In this document: piece after piece, positions 32,531-42,961 of the stretch
Layout: every line of letters starts with the position of its first letter
How positions within the stretch are numbered: the stretch's first letter is position 1
Assembly (NCBI GenBank): GCA_003427395.1
Contig: BFEA01000151.1
Location: 1,358,294 to 1,406,158 of the forward strand
Origin: Chara braunii
Taxonomy: Eukaryota; Streptophyta; Charophyceae; Charales; Characeae
Length of the DNA: 47,865 nt
Direction of reading: 5' to 3'
Made by a program: the position numbers and the translations under genes
The notes under the pieces: generated by a model
What the model was told of the DNA's origin: nothing
The model's input: the letters and a program-made list of their open reading frames with translations, nothing else
The model's database searches: none

Positions 32531-33139
32531 TCCTCTTAAACATCTTCAATATTATATTTTTGCTTGAAAATAGATGACAAGCTGAACTTCTACTCATGTG
32601 CAGCTGCCATAGATTGCACGCTATGAGTTCAACTACACAAAGAAGAGAATGAGGACAGAAGTTGAAGATAATTCTTTTTTCTTTTTTTTAATTCCCTTTT
32701 TTTCCTTGTTTTTTTACAGACTAATTGGAGTCATCCTCTCCTGGAGGACGGAAATCCTGAAGTCCTAAAAGTCCAAGAGAATTCTACTACGGGTGGGTTA
32801 CTCAACCTGTGGCCGCACCATGCAGGTGGAGCACAAGCAGCATTTGTGGGCAACGACACACTGTGTGTTCAGATGCTCTGTGGTATACGTGAATGACTTC
32901 ATGACCGACCTTAACCGAAAGGAAAGGTCTGCTGATATGTGATCGGTTACACTTGCAAGGTGACCGAAGACACGATCTCATGTCCTCGCAGGAAGTCGCA
33001 TAATTGACAGAAGAGGTCTGAGAAGACATGATCCAACGCCTTTGCAAGGATGAGAGATATGATCTGCTCTTGCACATCGACTGTGGAGGATTCAGCACAG
33101 TTGCCGTCAAGGGTGCAGAACTGTTACCTCACATTGGTG
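32531..33139. other. Gene-less stretch
   Basis: T-rich low-complexity sequence near 32680-32720. Several plus-strand frames between 32880 and 33140 are broken and unrecognised; they may be decayed retroelement sequence leading into the RT fragment that follows. Confidence 0.35.
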
Positions 33140-33285
33140 AATGCTATATTCTCCAAGACAGATTGGCGCTCGGGCTATCATGAGATAGATGTTAATCCTG
33201 CAGATCAACATGAAACGGACGAGGTATGGGCAACCTAAGTTCACTTTTGGTTACCTTCTGGTTCTTATTAACTACCTGCCAACCT
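33140..33285 (+). pseudogene. Gypsy reverse transcriptase fragment
   Basis: IFSKTDWRSGYHEIDVNPAD followed by QHETDEVWAT matches the RT palm segment FSKxDLxSGYHQIxVxPxDxxKTAF. A shift to the next frame gives RYGQPKFTFGYLLVL where RYGxxEFxxMPFGL is expected. Only about 45 codons remain. It is a small fossil fragment of a family different from the two large elements. Confidence 0.65.
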
Positions 33286-33574
33286 TTTTAAGTAATAAAT
33301 GCTGATACCGCTTAATCTTTAATGTCCTGAGATTTTGGTATTGCACATCTGTGGTGTGATTTGTACTCTTGAAGTTCTGAATACAGATGTATCCTATTGT
33401 TCCCTGATGTTGCTGGGAGGGACTGCTCCCCAGAATAATGGAAACCAATTACCTGTTCAACTCGACGGATGTCCAGATTTGGGATGGACAACGTGTACTT
33501 TCATGACTGTGGATCTTAGGACATCCTTCACTACCCCTTACCTCGGTAACAATGTGTCTGTTTTGGCCATGGCT

Positions 33575-33710
33575 GTGCCAGCAACCAGCCGGTTGGACTG
33601 GCCCGGATCCAACCGGGCCGGTTGGACCCCCGGTGGTCCAACCGGAATTCCGGTTGGGTCCAAAAGTGGGTCAAAATTTTTTATTTTTTATTTTTTGAAA
33701 ACATGGTTGG
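33575..33710. repeat. Word island: CCGGTTGG / CCAACCGG with T-rich tail
   Basis: CCGGTTGG, GGCCCGG, CCAACCGG and GGTCCAACCGG alternate, giving several nested palindromes, then TTTTTTATTTTTTATTTTTT. A related island on the other strand is at 34386-34515. Confidence 0.8.
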
Positions 33711-33770
33711 ACTGCGCTCACCGAGATCTCCCCGAATCCGCAAAGAAAACTTTGAACAGAGAAGTTTCGT

Positions 33771-33772
<2 letters not shown>

Positions 33773-33802
<30 letters not shown>
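33773..33802. repeat. G30 homopolymer
   Basis: Thirty consecutive G residues. Length is prone to sequencing error. Confidence 0.9.
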
Positions 33803-33803
<1 letters not shown>

Positions 33804-33819
33804 ATTTCAGGGGTTGAGG

Positions 33820-34280
33820 GTCGGGCGTTGGGGGGTTTATGGTGAGGGTGTTAGTGGTGGAGTTTCAGCACGGGCTTCAGCAGACATTGACAACAACGTA
33901 CCTGGCTTTCTGCAAACGTTGACATTCTGCCCAAGAACTTTGAAGAGGGGGGTGGGGGTGTTAGTGGCAGGGTAGGGACAGTACTTCCCACCCAAAAACT
34001 TTGAAAAGGGGGGGTAGGGGTTGTAGTGTTAGGGGGTGCTTCGTCCAAGTTGCCCTCGATACTGGTAGGGTGATGGTCCTGAGTGCTGGTCACACGGGTG
34101 TTAGTGGCAGGGTAGGGACGGTGCTTCACACCCAAAAACTTTGAAAAGAAGGGTGGGGGTTATAGTGTTAGGGGGTGCTTGTCACTGCTGTCTGGTGACT
34201 GCCCTCGATACTGGTAGGGCGATGGTCCTGACACTGAGGTAGGATAGTAGGGATAGGGGGTGCGCTGGGAGCATTAACGT
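33820..34280. repeat. G-rich minisatellite-like array
   Basis: Partly repeated units share CCCAAAAACTTTGAAAAG, GTTAGTGGCAGGGTAGGGAC, AGTGTTAGGGGGTGCTT and CCCTCGATACTGGTAGGG-G. About 2.5 units with variable spacing (period roughly 120-150 bp). Confidence 0.8.
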
Positions 34281-34385
34281 GGGGAAGGGTAGGGAAGGTG
34301 GCCTATCCTGTCAGGACAACCACCGGCTGCCGCTGCCAGCAATCACTGTGGGTCTAGTCCTTGGCCTCAACAACACCATGGGCTT

Positions 34386-34515
34386 AAAAAAAATAAAAAA
34401 AAAATAAAAAAAGATGCGCTACAGCCAACCGGGGGGGAACCGGCCCGGTCGACCGGCCGGTAGGACCGGTCCGGTTCCGGTTGGGGGAGGACCCCCCGGT
34501 CCTACCGGTTTTGGC
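34386..34515. repeat. A-rich tract and CCGGTTGG-type word island (inverted relative)
   Basis: AAAAAAAATAAAAAAAAAATAAAAAA (in three A blocks) is followed by ACCGGCCCGGTCGACCGGCC, GGACCGGTCCGGTTCCGGTT and CCCGGTCCTACCGG. On the minus strand the order is GC island then T-rich tail, as at 33575-33710. Confidence 0.8.
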
Positions 34516-34529
34516 CAGATTCCTAGTAC

Positions 34530-35816
34530 TCTCACCCTGCAGAGTGTAAAAGCCTGGAGCGTTGTTGTTTGTGGGTCAGTGTTGATGATGATAGGTTCAT
34601 CCGGTTTTGCCCATTGCATAGCCCATTGGATAGGGAAGGATGAGAAGATGGACATCGACCCTATTCTTGATTGTCGATGGGAGAATTGGTACGCTCTCGT
34701 TGGGGTGCTCTCCTGGATTAGGATTCCCCATTCCCCTGATTTCCAGGTGAAGTCCTCATTGAGTAGATCCTTCCAGCTATCTGGGATGCTCCGTATGACC
34801 TTCCGTAGGTTTTCATCTCTGTGGTGACAGCCTTTTAGTCTGTGTTTAAGTTCATCTTCGTCCAGCCAGTCTCTCCTTTCCTCGTTCCATATATCTCTCT
34901 CTCCAGATCCCATTTTTGATCCACGTTAGCCATTCATTTCCCGTCTGGGACAGCGTCCAGGGGTGGTTCCCTTCGTCTTTCATCCATGGGTTTCCAAAGA
35001 GCGGTTGTCTCAGTACTTCTTCCTTTGATCTGGGTCTGTTTATCTTTCCTGGCATGATTTCCCTCCAGATTCATAACAGGGCTGTCCAGTAGGGCAGCGA
35101 TCCTTGTTCCTGTCTTGGAATTCCTCCTCTCCTCCACCTCCTCCTACCTGTTTTAGGACTCCAGTCTTTATTCATCACCCAGAATTGTCCTGAAATATTG
35201 GGGGGAGATGATGTTGGCGCCAGGCTCCTGATGCTGTCAAGCGCCAGCTTGTTCCATGCCAGCAAATGTCTGGTCAGGAGTTTGACTATCCATTGGCTTG
35301 GAGGGCTCTTGTTTCCTGTCTGGGGTCTGTTATCCCTAAGCCACCCTGAGCCAGTCGTCTTGTGATGTAGTGCCATGCAATCTTTGGTATGCAGTTCTCT
35401 CTGTTAGGGTCCCCTGACCATAGATAAGCTCTAGTTTTTCGGTTTAGCTCTTTGATTGTCTGGTCAGGTATGGTCCAGATCGAAGCCATGTACCACATCA
35501 TTGAGAATATAGGCGTATTGATGGTTAGTGCTCGGCCCAGTAAAGATGTGGACTGGCTCCATTTTCCCATTTTGTTTATTTGGCCGGTCAATAGGTTATG
35601 TGCCATCTGGGGTGCTGGTCCGTCTTTTGTTATTTGAATTCCCAAGTATCGTGTGGGGGATTCAGGTATTTCCCATGTCATGTTAGCTTCAGGGCCTTGC
35701 AGCTGGGGGGCTGGTTCTTCAGATAACCACCAGCCTATTGTTCTACAGAGTGGGAAAAAGATTAACAATTTTCTCTCACCACTTAACTGGATACTTGAGT
35801 GTGCCTGGTACAGGTA
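34530..35816 (-). pseudogene. LINE (non-LTR) ORF2 fragment, second copy
   Basis: On the minus strand: TIGWWLSEEPAPQLQGPEAN, TRYLGIQITKDG, LLGRALTINTPIFSMMWYMA, ELNRKTRAYLWSGD, LAQGGLGITDPRQETRALQ, then (frame changes near 35290 and 35060) EEVLRQPLFGNPWMKDEG and a charged region to about 34530. Colinear with the LINE at 8670-10272 but in the opposite orientation and clearly diverged. Both copies begin just after the RT catalytic box. The 3' end is replaced by the word island at 34386-34515, so there is no poly(A) tail or zinc-binding C-terminus. Confidence 0.85.
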
Positions 35817-37011
35817 TCATTGAGGTACTTCTCCACTTTCTGTTAACAGGTCACTGAGATAGGTTATAGCGACCATGTTCAAAGGATGAAGATGATTGTT
35901 TGGTGCAACTGAGCCAACATACATGGCCACAGAAACATAGGCCAAGCAAACCTAAGCCCTTCGAGCTGAGAGCAGACAGGAAACGTCTGCGGTGCAAGCC
36001 AAAGGTGCACCAGCATGTGCGACTTCGATAGCAACAACCAAGAGGCGGGCAGTCAGCGCTTTCCAACAACACCTCAAATCAGATACCTCTGCACCTGAAA
36101 CCCTCAAAACCCTATCGCTCACTTCCAAGCAGTCGGCGCTTTCCAACAACACCTCAAGGTAGGGTTGAAGAGCAGGATAAGACTTGCCACGAGAGCAGCC
36201 AGTGATTACTCCTCTGCTAGCATAAGAAGACGACAACTCGACTACATCAATCCCAATAATCAATAGATAAGCGAGGGGTGTAAGCTAGCAAGTATGTGTG
36301 GGGAAATCCTGATGTTACTGATCAACAATGGCGGTCCAATTGCTTGGGTAAACCGGTTCCGCAGAACTTAAGCAGATCCAACAGTCCTTCAAAAACACAG
36401 AGGTCAACTGAGCCAAATTCAAAGGAGAACCTTCAGTCTGAAGTTAACTGAGCAGACTCTGAAGTTCACTGAGCAGACTCTACTAGTCATAATCAAGCAT
36501 GGACCACCACAAAGCCACAGAAAGGATCAGTAGACTTTCCTAGACCTCCTGCCAATGAATCCTGACAGCTGGGACGAGTACAGCACCACAGAACAGGGCC
36601 AGGACGTAGAGCTTTCAACCGAGAGCGGGGACTTCACCATATACAGCGCAACAGCCACATCCAACCATGTGCTCCAGAAAAACGGCCCATGGGAATGTCA
36701 ACTACAGAACAAGGCCAGGTTCCCAGCAACATCTCCAACTGAACAAACTATCACCTCACACCACACCAAGCTTTCCATGCACACGAAGCCAGCAACTGAC
36801 CAAAGCGAAAAGGAAAAACAAAAATAAGCTGCATGTGTGTTGTGTATTTAACAAACAATCTCAAGCAAAAAAAGGAACAGAAAGAGGTGACTGTCACTGT
36901 CGCATACCGTAAAGGTGCAGACCAGAACAAGAACCAACCTCTCTCACATAGTACAAGATAGCGCAGCGGAAGGCTAATGTACCAATGATCAGAACAATCA
37001 ATGTTGCAATG
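35817..37011. repeat. Gene-less stretch with small duplications
   Basis: GCAGTC-GCGCTTTCCAACAAC followed by ACCTCAA occurs twice, near 36049 and 36129 (period 80). CTGAAGTT-ACTGAGCAGA is tandemly repeated at about 36440-36480. A 90-codon open frame at 36555-36827 shows no recognisable family and is probably chance. Nothing else seen. Confidence 0.45.
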
Positions 37012-37324
37012 CAGACCAAACATACATCATCATCATTCCATGGTGTGAAGGGGCCTGGCGCTCACACCGGAAGAATGCGCCAGTCCCCAACCATACACAG
37101 ACGAAGAGGAGGGGGGTTAGACGAAGAAGAGGGGAAGATGGGAATGTCGTCAAGACCAAGTCTTCGGTACAGGTCCCAAATAATCCCTCGTCCAATGTCT
37201 CAATCCCAATGTTGAGTCTGAATCCAAATGTCGTCAACCAAAGTCACCAATCTCTCTCTCTCTCTCTCTCTCTCTCGTAGTCTGCAGATACTGAGAAGTT
37301 AGGTAGCGAGAGGGTGAGGGAGAG
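37012..37324 (+). other. Leader of a gypsy-like element
   Basis: Homologous in reverse complement to 3980-4310. It contains GGGGCCTGGCGCT, a CT run at 37254-37277 and TAGTCTGCAGAT shortly before the gag ATG. No primer binding site or LTR edge was found upstream. Confidence 0.65.
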
Positions 37325-39220
37325 ATGGACTTAGAAGAGGAAGAACTGCTCTCTCTCTCTCTCTCTCATTCCATCGGCAGAACTTCAGAAATCAGCAGTG
37401 TTCTCAGTCTGTGTTATGGCGGGTCATTACAAAAGTTAGAAAAAGAGTTGCAGGAGGAACTAAAGACTATAGAAGAAGAAGATGAACCTACTGATGACAG
37501 ACTCGTCAGACATCGAACTGAAAGGGGCGATAGCAATCATACAGGTGGGTTGAGTATAGAGGGCAGTCCCATAAACTGGTATGACCAGTATAGCTACTCC
37601 AGTGAACGGATTGAAGAGACGGAGGAAGAACGGGACACGTTCATTGCAAAATTGGCATCCATTAAAAATAAAAGGGAAAAGGAGCTCTTGCTGGAGGAAA
37701 AACGAACTGAATTGCACAACAAAATGTTAGCTGCAAAGCGACAAGAGTTAGAAGAGAGAAAAAGACTGCAGGTAGAGGGTGAGAGGTTGCAAAGAGAATT
37801 ATAGGCGCAGAAAGAAAAGCACACAGCAACCGAAGAACAACTTGCCATCTTGACAGCAACTGTTCTCCATACAAAACAAGAGTTGGCAAGATGAACAAGA
37901 CCCTGCAGAAAGTTGAAGCTCATCAGTATGAATTCGAAGGACTCTGGAATACCTTCCTGCAGAGATCTGCAGCAGAGGTTGACCAACATGTACAAGCATA
38001 CATTGTAAAATTAGATGAGCAGATCAGTAAAACCTTAACACCCGCCGTGATTGAGAAATTGGTAAGTAGCGGTGGAGGAGATGGAGGAGATGGAAAAGGT
38101 GATGGAGACGGAGATAGGAAGCAGAAGGGTGTGCTGCAAGAAGATGCAGGGGAAGTCAGAAAGATAAAAGTAAGGGTGTCATGGACTTACACCGGCAAAA
38201 AGGAAGAAAGTGTTTTACATTGGATAGCTGCGGTTGAGTCCTACGTGTACGGGCAGCGTATACCATATTGGGACAGAGTTCTCATGGCCAGTTCGTGTAT
38301 GGCCGGAGATGCAATGAGTTTTGCAATCTCCCTGCAGAAAGAAGCTAATTGTAAGTCTATGGTAGAGTATTCCCAGCAAACCTGTATTGAAGATTTGTTT
38401 ACAGCGGTCAGGGAACGATTTGAAGATAAAAACTTAGCCCGAAAATTTGAAATGCTAATCCTGAATATCACGGATAGGAAATGGAAAAGTGTATCCGCAC
38501 TTAAATCTACCACGGACGAACTTCTGCAATGCGCTGAACATGGACTCACCCCGACGCAGATTCTTAACAACGCTAGAGCACTACCCGATCCTCTCTGCAC
38601 TCAACTATATTCCCGTACAAAGGAGAGGGGATGACTTATGAGAAGTTTAGCAAGATCGCATTAGATCATATCCGTTTCTTGGCGGAGGCAAACTACTGCC
38701 ATTATTGGAAAGATCTGCAAGCTGGCAAGAAATGGCAAAACCGTACCATCTCAGGAAGTAAAAGACAACCTTCTTCTGACCTTTGAAGAAGGAGGTGTCG
38801 AAACTCTCTCCTATGATCAGATAGACTATGGTCTGGAGGGAGATGCACACAACGGATTGGTAGTTCAGGAGGGGGACTATGCGGTCGTTGCAGCCCGCGG
38901 GGGAGGGCGACAAGGAAGATGCCGTGGCAGAGGAAGAGGAGGCTGCGATCGTGGAGGAAGAGGACCCGACCCGACACCCAGAGGGGTGGTGGCGAAGGAA
39001 GCTACTATGTGGGAGGAAGGGGCAATGGTCCCTCGCATGGTGGCCGAGATTCCAACTCCACATGGGGTAGAGGAAGAGGCAGGTGGTATTTGAACAGTCA
39101 CAAACATGTCCTGAACGAACTGGTATTGGACACAGATTTTAAGACTAAGAAAGGGTCATGTCTCCTCGATGGAAAGTCGCGTCCGTTCGATAACGAGTCA
39201 AAGGCCACAGTCCCAGTCCG
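37325..39220 (+). pseudogene. Gag of a fourth retroelement family
   Basis: Start at 37325 (MDLEEEELLSLSLSHS, where the Ser-Leu run is the CT repeat). A long coiled coil follows (KREKELLLEEKRTELHNKML), a TAG at 37802, and a frameshift near 37890. The next frame, 37891-38632, gives LQKVEAHQYEFEGLW, a Gly/Asp-rich linker and a Gag capsid-type domain (VLHWIAAVESYVYGQ, WDRVLMASSCMAGDAMSF, TCIEDLFTAVRERFEDK, LTPTQILNNARALPDPL). Beyond a further frameshift there is a Gly/Arg-rich tail (RGGGEGSYYVGGRGNG, STWGRGRGR) to about 39220. No protease or RT follows. The leader and start of the same family lie inverted at 3968-4310. Confidence 0.82.
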
Positions 39221-39899
39221 GTCATAATACCACGAGTCAGTCCTGATTTAGACCAGGAGTCCAAAAGACAGGCCCGATGGCCCAAAGCAGCAGCAGACCA
39301 TGGGAAAAGATACTCGGACACACACTTTGCAACAATGGGTACTAGGCAGGAGTCCCAGACACTTTAGGCTGAATGCAGGGCACGCCAGACCAGTCCAACA
39401 CTATAAAGGATTGGCCAGCCTCCCATTTGACAGATGCTCACTTTGCATGAGGGTGTGGAAGTACCGTGGCACTTGTGCACCAGATGTGTGTGGGTTGCGC
39501 TAGGCTGAAGAGCAGCGCCATGTGAGAGTGAAGAGAGTGCTGGCTAGAGGGAAGGCAGCCAGCTGCGCCAGCGCTAGTAAGTACATTAGTACGAATAGTT
39601 AGTAGGAGAGTTCAGTTAGTAGTATTCAAAGTAGATCCTGGTGTGATAGGGAGTGAGCATGCATGATGAGTGGGAGTAGACCAGGACAATAGACATAGAG
39701 GGAGAGAGAGAAGAGACAGACGAGAGAGGGGGAGGTGTGAGCTATGGTGACACTTACCTGTTGAGCGTTGTTATTGACATTTGCCAGTTGGCGCTGATGA
39801 GCGCCAGGCTTGGAACTCATGTTGATCGAAGAAGACTTGTAACTCTGTTCAACACTATACATTTTGGACTCATGAAATTCCTCTCTTAAATCTGGTTAT
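39221..39899. mobile_element. LTR-like block, unassigned
   Basis: It has CAGCGCCATG, GCGCCAGCGCTAGTAAGTAC (donor-like), GAGCTATGGTG, and on the minus strand CTTACCTG, with GA-rich stretches at 39690-39730. The vocabulary is that of the other LTR-like blocks, in inverted orientation. No gene. Confidence 0.45.
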
Positions 39900-39989
39900 G
39901 ATAATTGAGTTGAGCTTCCTGGTTCTCATTTCATCTTCTATTGGTCTTTGTGTCAGACATCGCAATCTGTGAAATCTGTGTAAATGCAC

Positions 39990-41000
39990 GTGATCTGAAG
40001 CACTCCAGCAAGTGTTGAACAGTCGGGTTCCTTGCATCCTGAACAGCAACAACTTTCGTTGCCTCGGGAGCTAACCCCTCTCCAGAAATGACATGACCCA
40101 GATAGACTACAGAGGTAACTCCAAAAGAGGAGTTCTCCCTGTTAATCTTATACTGGTTATCGTGCAAGGCCTGGAGGACCAGAGCCAGATGTTGTGCATG
40201 CTATTAGACAGAACGACTGAATACCAGGATATCATCCAAGTAGACAACTACGGACTTGTCCAGGTAAGGTCCGAGTATGCGATGCATCTCTGTTTGGAAG
40301 GTGCCTGGGGCTTTGCAAAGACCGAATGGCATGACCAGGTCTTGAAGGCTGTCTTGTGGACATCGCCTTCAACCATCTCAATCTGGTGATAACTATATTT
40401 AAGGTTGATCTTGCTAAAAATGGTACAGCCCTGCACCATATCCAACAGATCATCGATACGAGGAAGAGGCTTTGTGGACTTCTATGTGATCTTATTGAGA
40501 CCTCTGTAGTCCACATACGTTTTGAATTCACCATTCCCCTGTGGCTCACCATCGAACCAGGCAGGAGCTCAATCTTATGTTTAGTCTACCTATGGACAAG
40601 TCCAGTAGGCTCCTCCATAAGATCTGAGAACTGGTCAACAACATGCTGAATCTGAGAGGGACCAGGAGCAGTCTCCACATCAGTCTGTTTGACATAGGCT
40701 ACGAACACACGGGTGTGGTCAATCTGGCGAGAAAGACGCATAAAGTTGTGAGCACGCATGCAAAAACAACTACTGGTCGGATGGTACTCATCAGCAAGCA
40801 AACAAGGGCAATAGACCCCATGCTGGTCAGGTAGCTCAACCCTAGGGATCCGCCAGTCGATCCTGGGGTTGGTGGCACTCGGCCACTGCATGGAGAACAC
40901 AAGGTGAAAGGGAACATCCGGGAACATAAAGAAATTCAAGGAACACAAAGGTCACAGGTAGCACCTTGACAACAGATATGATCCTGACTGTGGATGAGTC
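39990..41000 (-). pseudogene. Gypsy reverse transcriptase, truncated
   Basis: On the minus strand: FHLVFSMQWPSATNPRIDW, LADEYHPTSSCFCMRAHNFM, the RT fingers in broken frames, [28 protein letters not shown], a frame break over the catalytic region, then QYKINRENSSFGVTSVVYLG and GEGLAPEATKVVAVQD. The last string matches the thumb in the plus-strand relative (GEGLAPEATKVAAIQDWPQF) but continues here with unrelated sequence after QD, marking the truncation. At least three frameshifts. Confidence 0.85.
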
Positions 41001-41035
41001 GCCAATGCGAACCTCAATAGGTTGTCACAACTTCA

Positions 41036-41365
41036 TTAGTCTCTGATCCAAGTGCAGTTTGTTGACTGTCTTGGGAGACACGAAATTGCGTGTAACCCCA
41101 TAGTCCAAAAACCCTTTGAACTTGGCTCCCAGGAGGGTCGAAGCAGGATGAGTTCTGACTTGTGCTTCTTCCTTTCTTGCAAAGACAGGAAAAGATCAGC
41201 AAGGCACTGAGAATCGTCCTCCTCCCACGTCTCATCCAACTCAATGTCCTCATAAACAAAGGACCTTGAAAATGCAACTCCAAAAATAGAACCAGTAAGA
41301 GAATGTGAAGATCCATCTTCGTCAGAAGGTGAATCAGCACTGGTGGAAGGAGCTGCTGCTTCCAC
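41036..41365 (-). pseudogene. Gypsy aspartic protease
   Basis: An acidic N-terminal part (DETWEEDDSQCLADLFLSLQ) matches the relative at 14386. A frameshift follows, and the active-site box in the corrected frame reads FLDYGVTRNFVSPKTVNK, where DSG is expected. Cannot be expressed as one protein. Confidence 0.75.
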
Positions 41366-41399
41366 CTCTCTCTGCTCTATTTTTTTGAACTATAGCTGC

Positions 41400-42961
41400 A
41401 TGTAGGCCTGCGAGGCATACTGGGATAGTGCTTTAAGAAATGGTCCCCCTCGCACCTCAGGTAGACACCCTTCTCCTTTCTCTTCCTCCAGACCCCCTCT
41501 TGGATCCTGAGTGCATGCCGAGGGAAGGTGGAAGGATCAAGGGGGCCAGCTGGTCAGCGGACATCATGTGGTAATGGCACTCTCTGGGCTCCAGGGGAAG
41601 AGGCACGTCCCTAACCTTTCCCCTTGCTGCTGGTTGATGCTTTCTGGGTTGGGGCTTTGCCCTTAGTCAGACCCATCAAAGCATCAGCCAGGGCTAGAAC
41701 AGTAGGATCTGCAACAGATGAGGAAGTAGTCCTAGATGGAGGGGTCCCACCCTAGGATGTTGCACCATCATCAGAACTAGAAGCTGCAGCAGCAAACAGG
41801 GCACCCTTCCTCCTCCTTCGCCCCTTTGAGGAGGGTCCCTTCCTTCCTTCAAAAGGTGCTTCCTGAACATGGAGTTTAGACTCAAGTCCGAGGCTGCTCT
41901 GCCAAAGGACCACCAATCCTTATGGACCTGAGAGAAGAGAGCAAGCTGGTATTGCTCAAACGTTGCTCGCAAGAAATGAATGAGCAGATCCTGCTCACTC
42001 ATCTCTAACCCAAGAGTCGAGGTGAGACTCTCAAAGGTTGAATAAAGTTTAAACAAGGAGCCATCAAACTTCTTCTGGCCCAGGTGCAAAATTCTATCTG
42101 CTGCTTTCCTGGCCTGCTCCTTATCGAAAAATCTATCCTGCAGAGCATGCAGAAATCCAGCCACCCCCAGCCTCTGTGCCCAATCAGACATTTCCATCTT
42201 CTGCTTGCTGGAGGTAGAAGTACAACATTTCAATGCACTCTTCTCCAAGTACACCATTTCAATGCGTTCTTCTCCAAGCGTGCAAGGATGGCACTCACCT
42301 TTACATCCTCATCACATTTGAACCCACTCAGGTAGGTTCATTGTGAAGTGAACCAATCTGCAACATCCACCTTTGGGTCCTCGCCAAAGAACATAGGTGG
42401 AGGGGTAAGCTTGGGCCGCTGAAAATCAAATGGAGTTGAGGGCTGTGAAGGTATTGTTGACTTGGGTGTAGACGAAGGGGATGTGTGTCTGGATTGTGGG
42501 GGTTGCTGAGGTTCCACTTTGGGACTTCCAGGAGATGGAGGAATAGTTAGGGTAGGTGGAATCTGCAAATGAGTGAAGAGGCGATCCAACTTGGAAGAAA
42601 TATCATCCAATTTCTTGGAATGATCTGACAACTGAACTTCCAGGCTGGAGATCCTTGCGTCCCAGTCAATAAAATAAGTCTGGTTGATGTCATTCTGCAA
42701 CAGGACGAACTCAACCATATCCTTATTGTACTGAAGGACACTTCCACTCACTCTAATCTTTACAATGTCTATAATGGGGAGTTTTCTTCTAGCTTCTCTC
42801 TGATCAGCCTCCTCCCTGCGCTTCATCTCAGCCTTCAGAGCCTCAACTGCCTGTGCCTGTTTCCAAAGTTTATCCTCCTCAACCAGCAGTTCAACCTCTA
42901 AAGGGGAGAAAGGAAGTTGAGGCTTCTCCTCATAAGCTTCTCCCTTCTCTGAACCAAACAT
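41400..42961 (-). pseudogene. Gypsy gag
   Basis: Start at 42961 (MFGSEKGEAYEEKPQLPFSP). The N-terminal 207 residues are open: coiled coil, Pro/Ser-rich linker and RPKLTPPPMFFGEDPKVDV, the same block as in the relative at 13256. A stop and frame change occur near 42338, then LEKSALKCCTSTSSKQKM and MSEQDLLIHFLRATFEQYQL (capsid region), and near 41440 the knuckle remnant RCEGDHFLKHYPSMP, in which downstream ligands are lost. Better preserved at the N-terminus than its relative, which has three stops there. Confidence 0.88.

Noticed and set aside
36555-36827. 90-codon open frame on the plus strand
   Set aside because: Thr/Ser/Gln-rich with no motif or neighbour support; likely chance.
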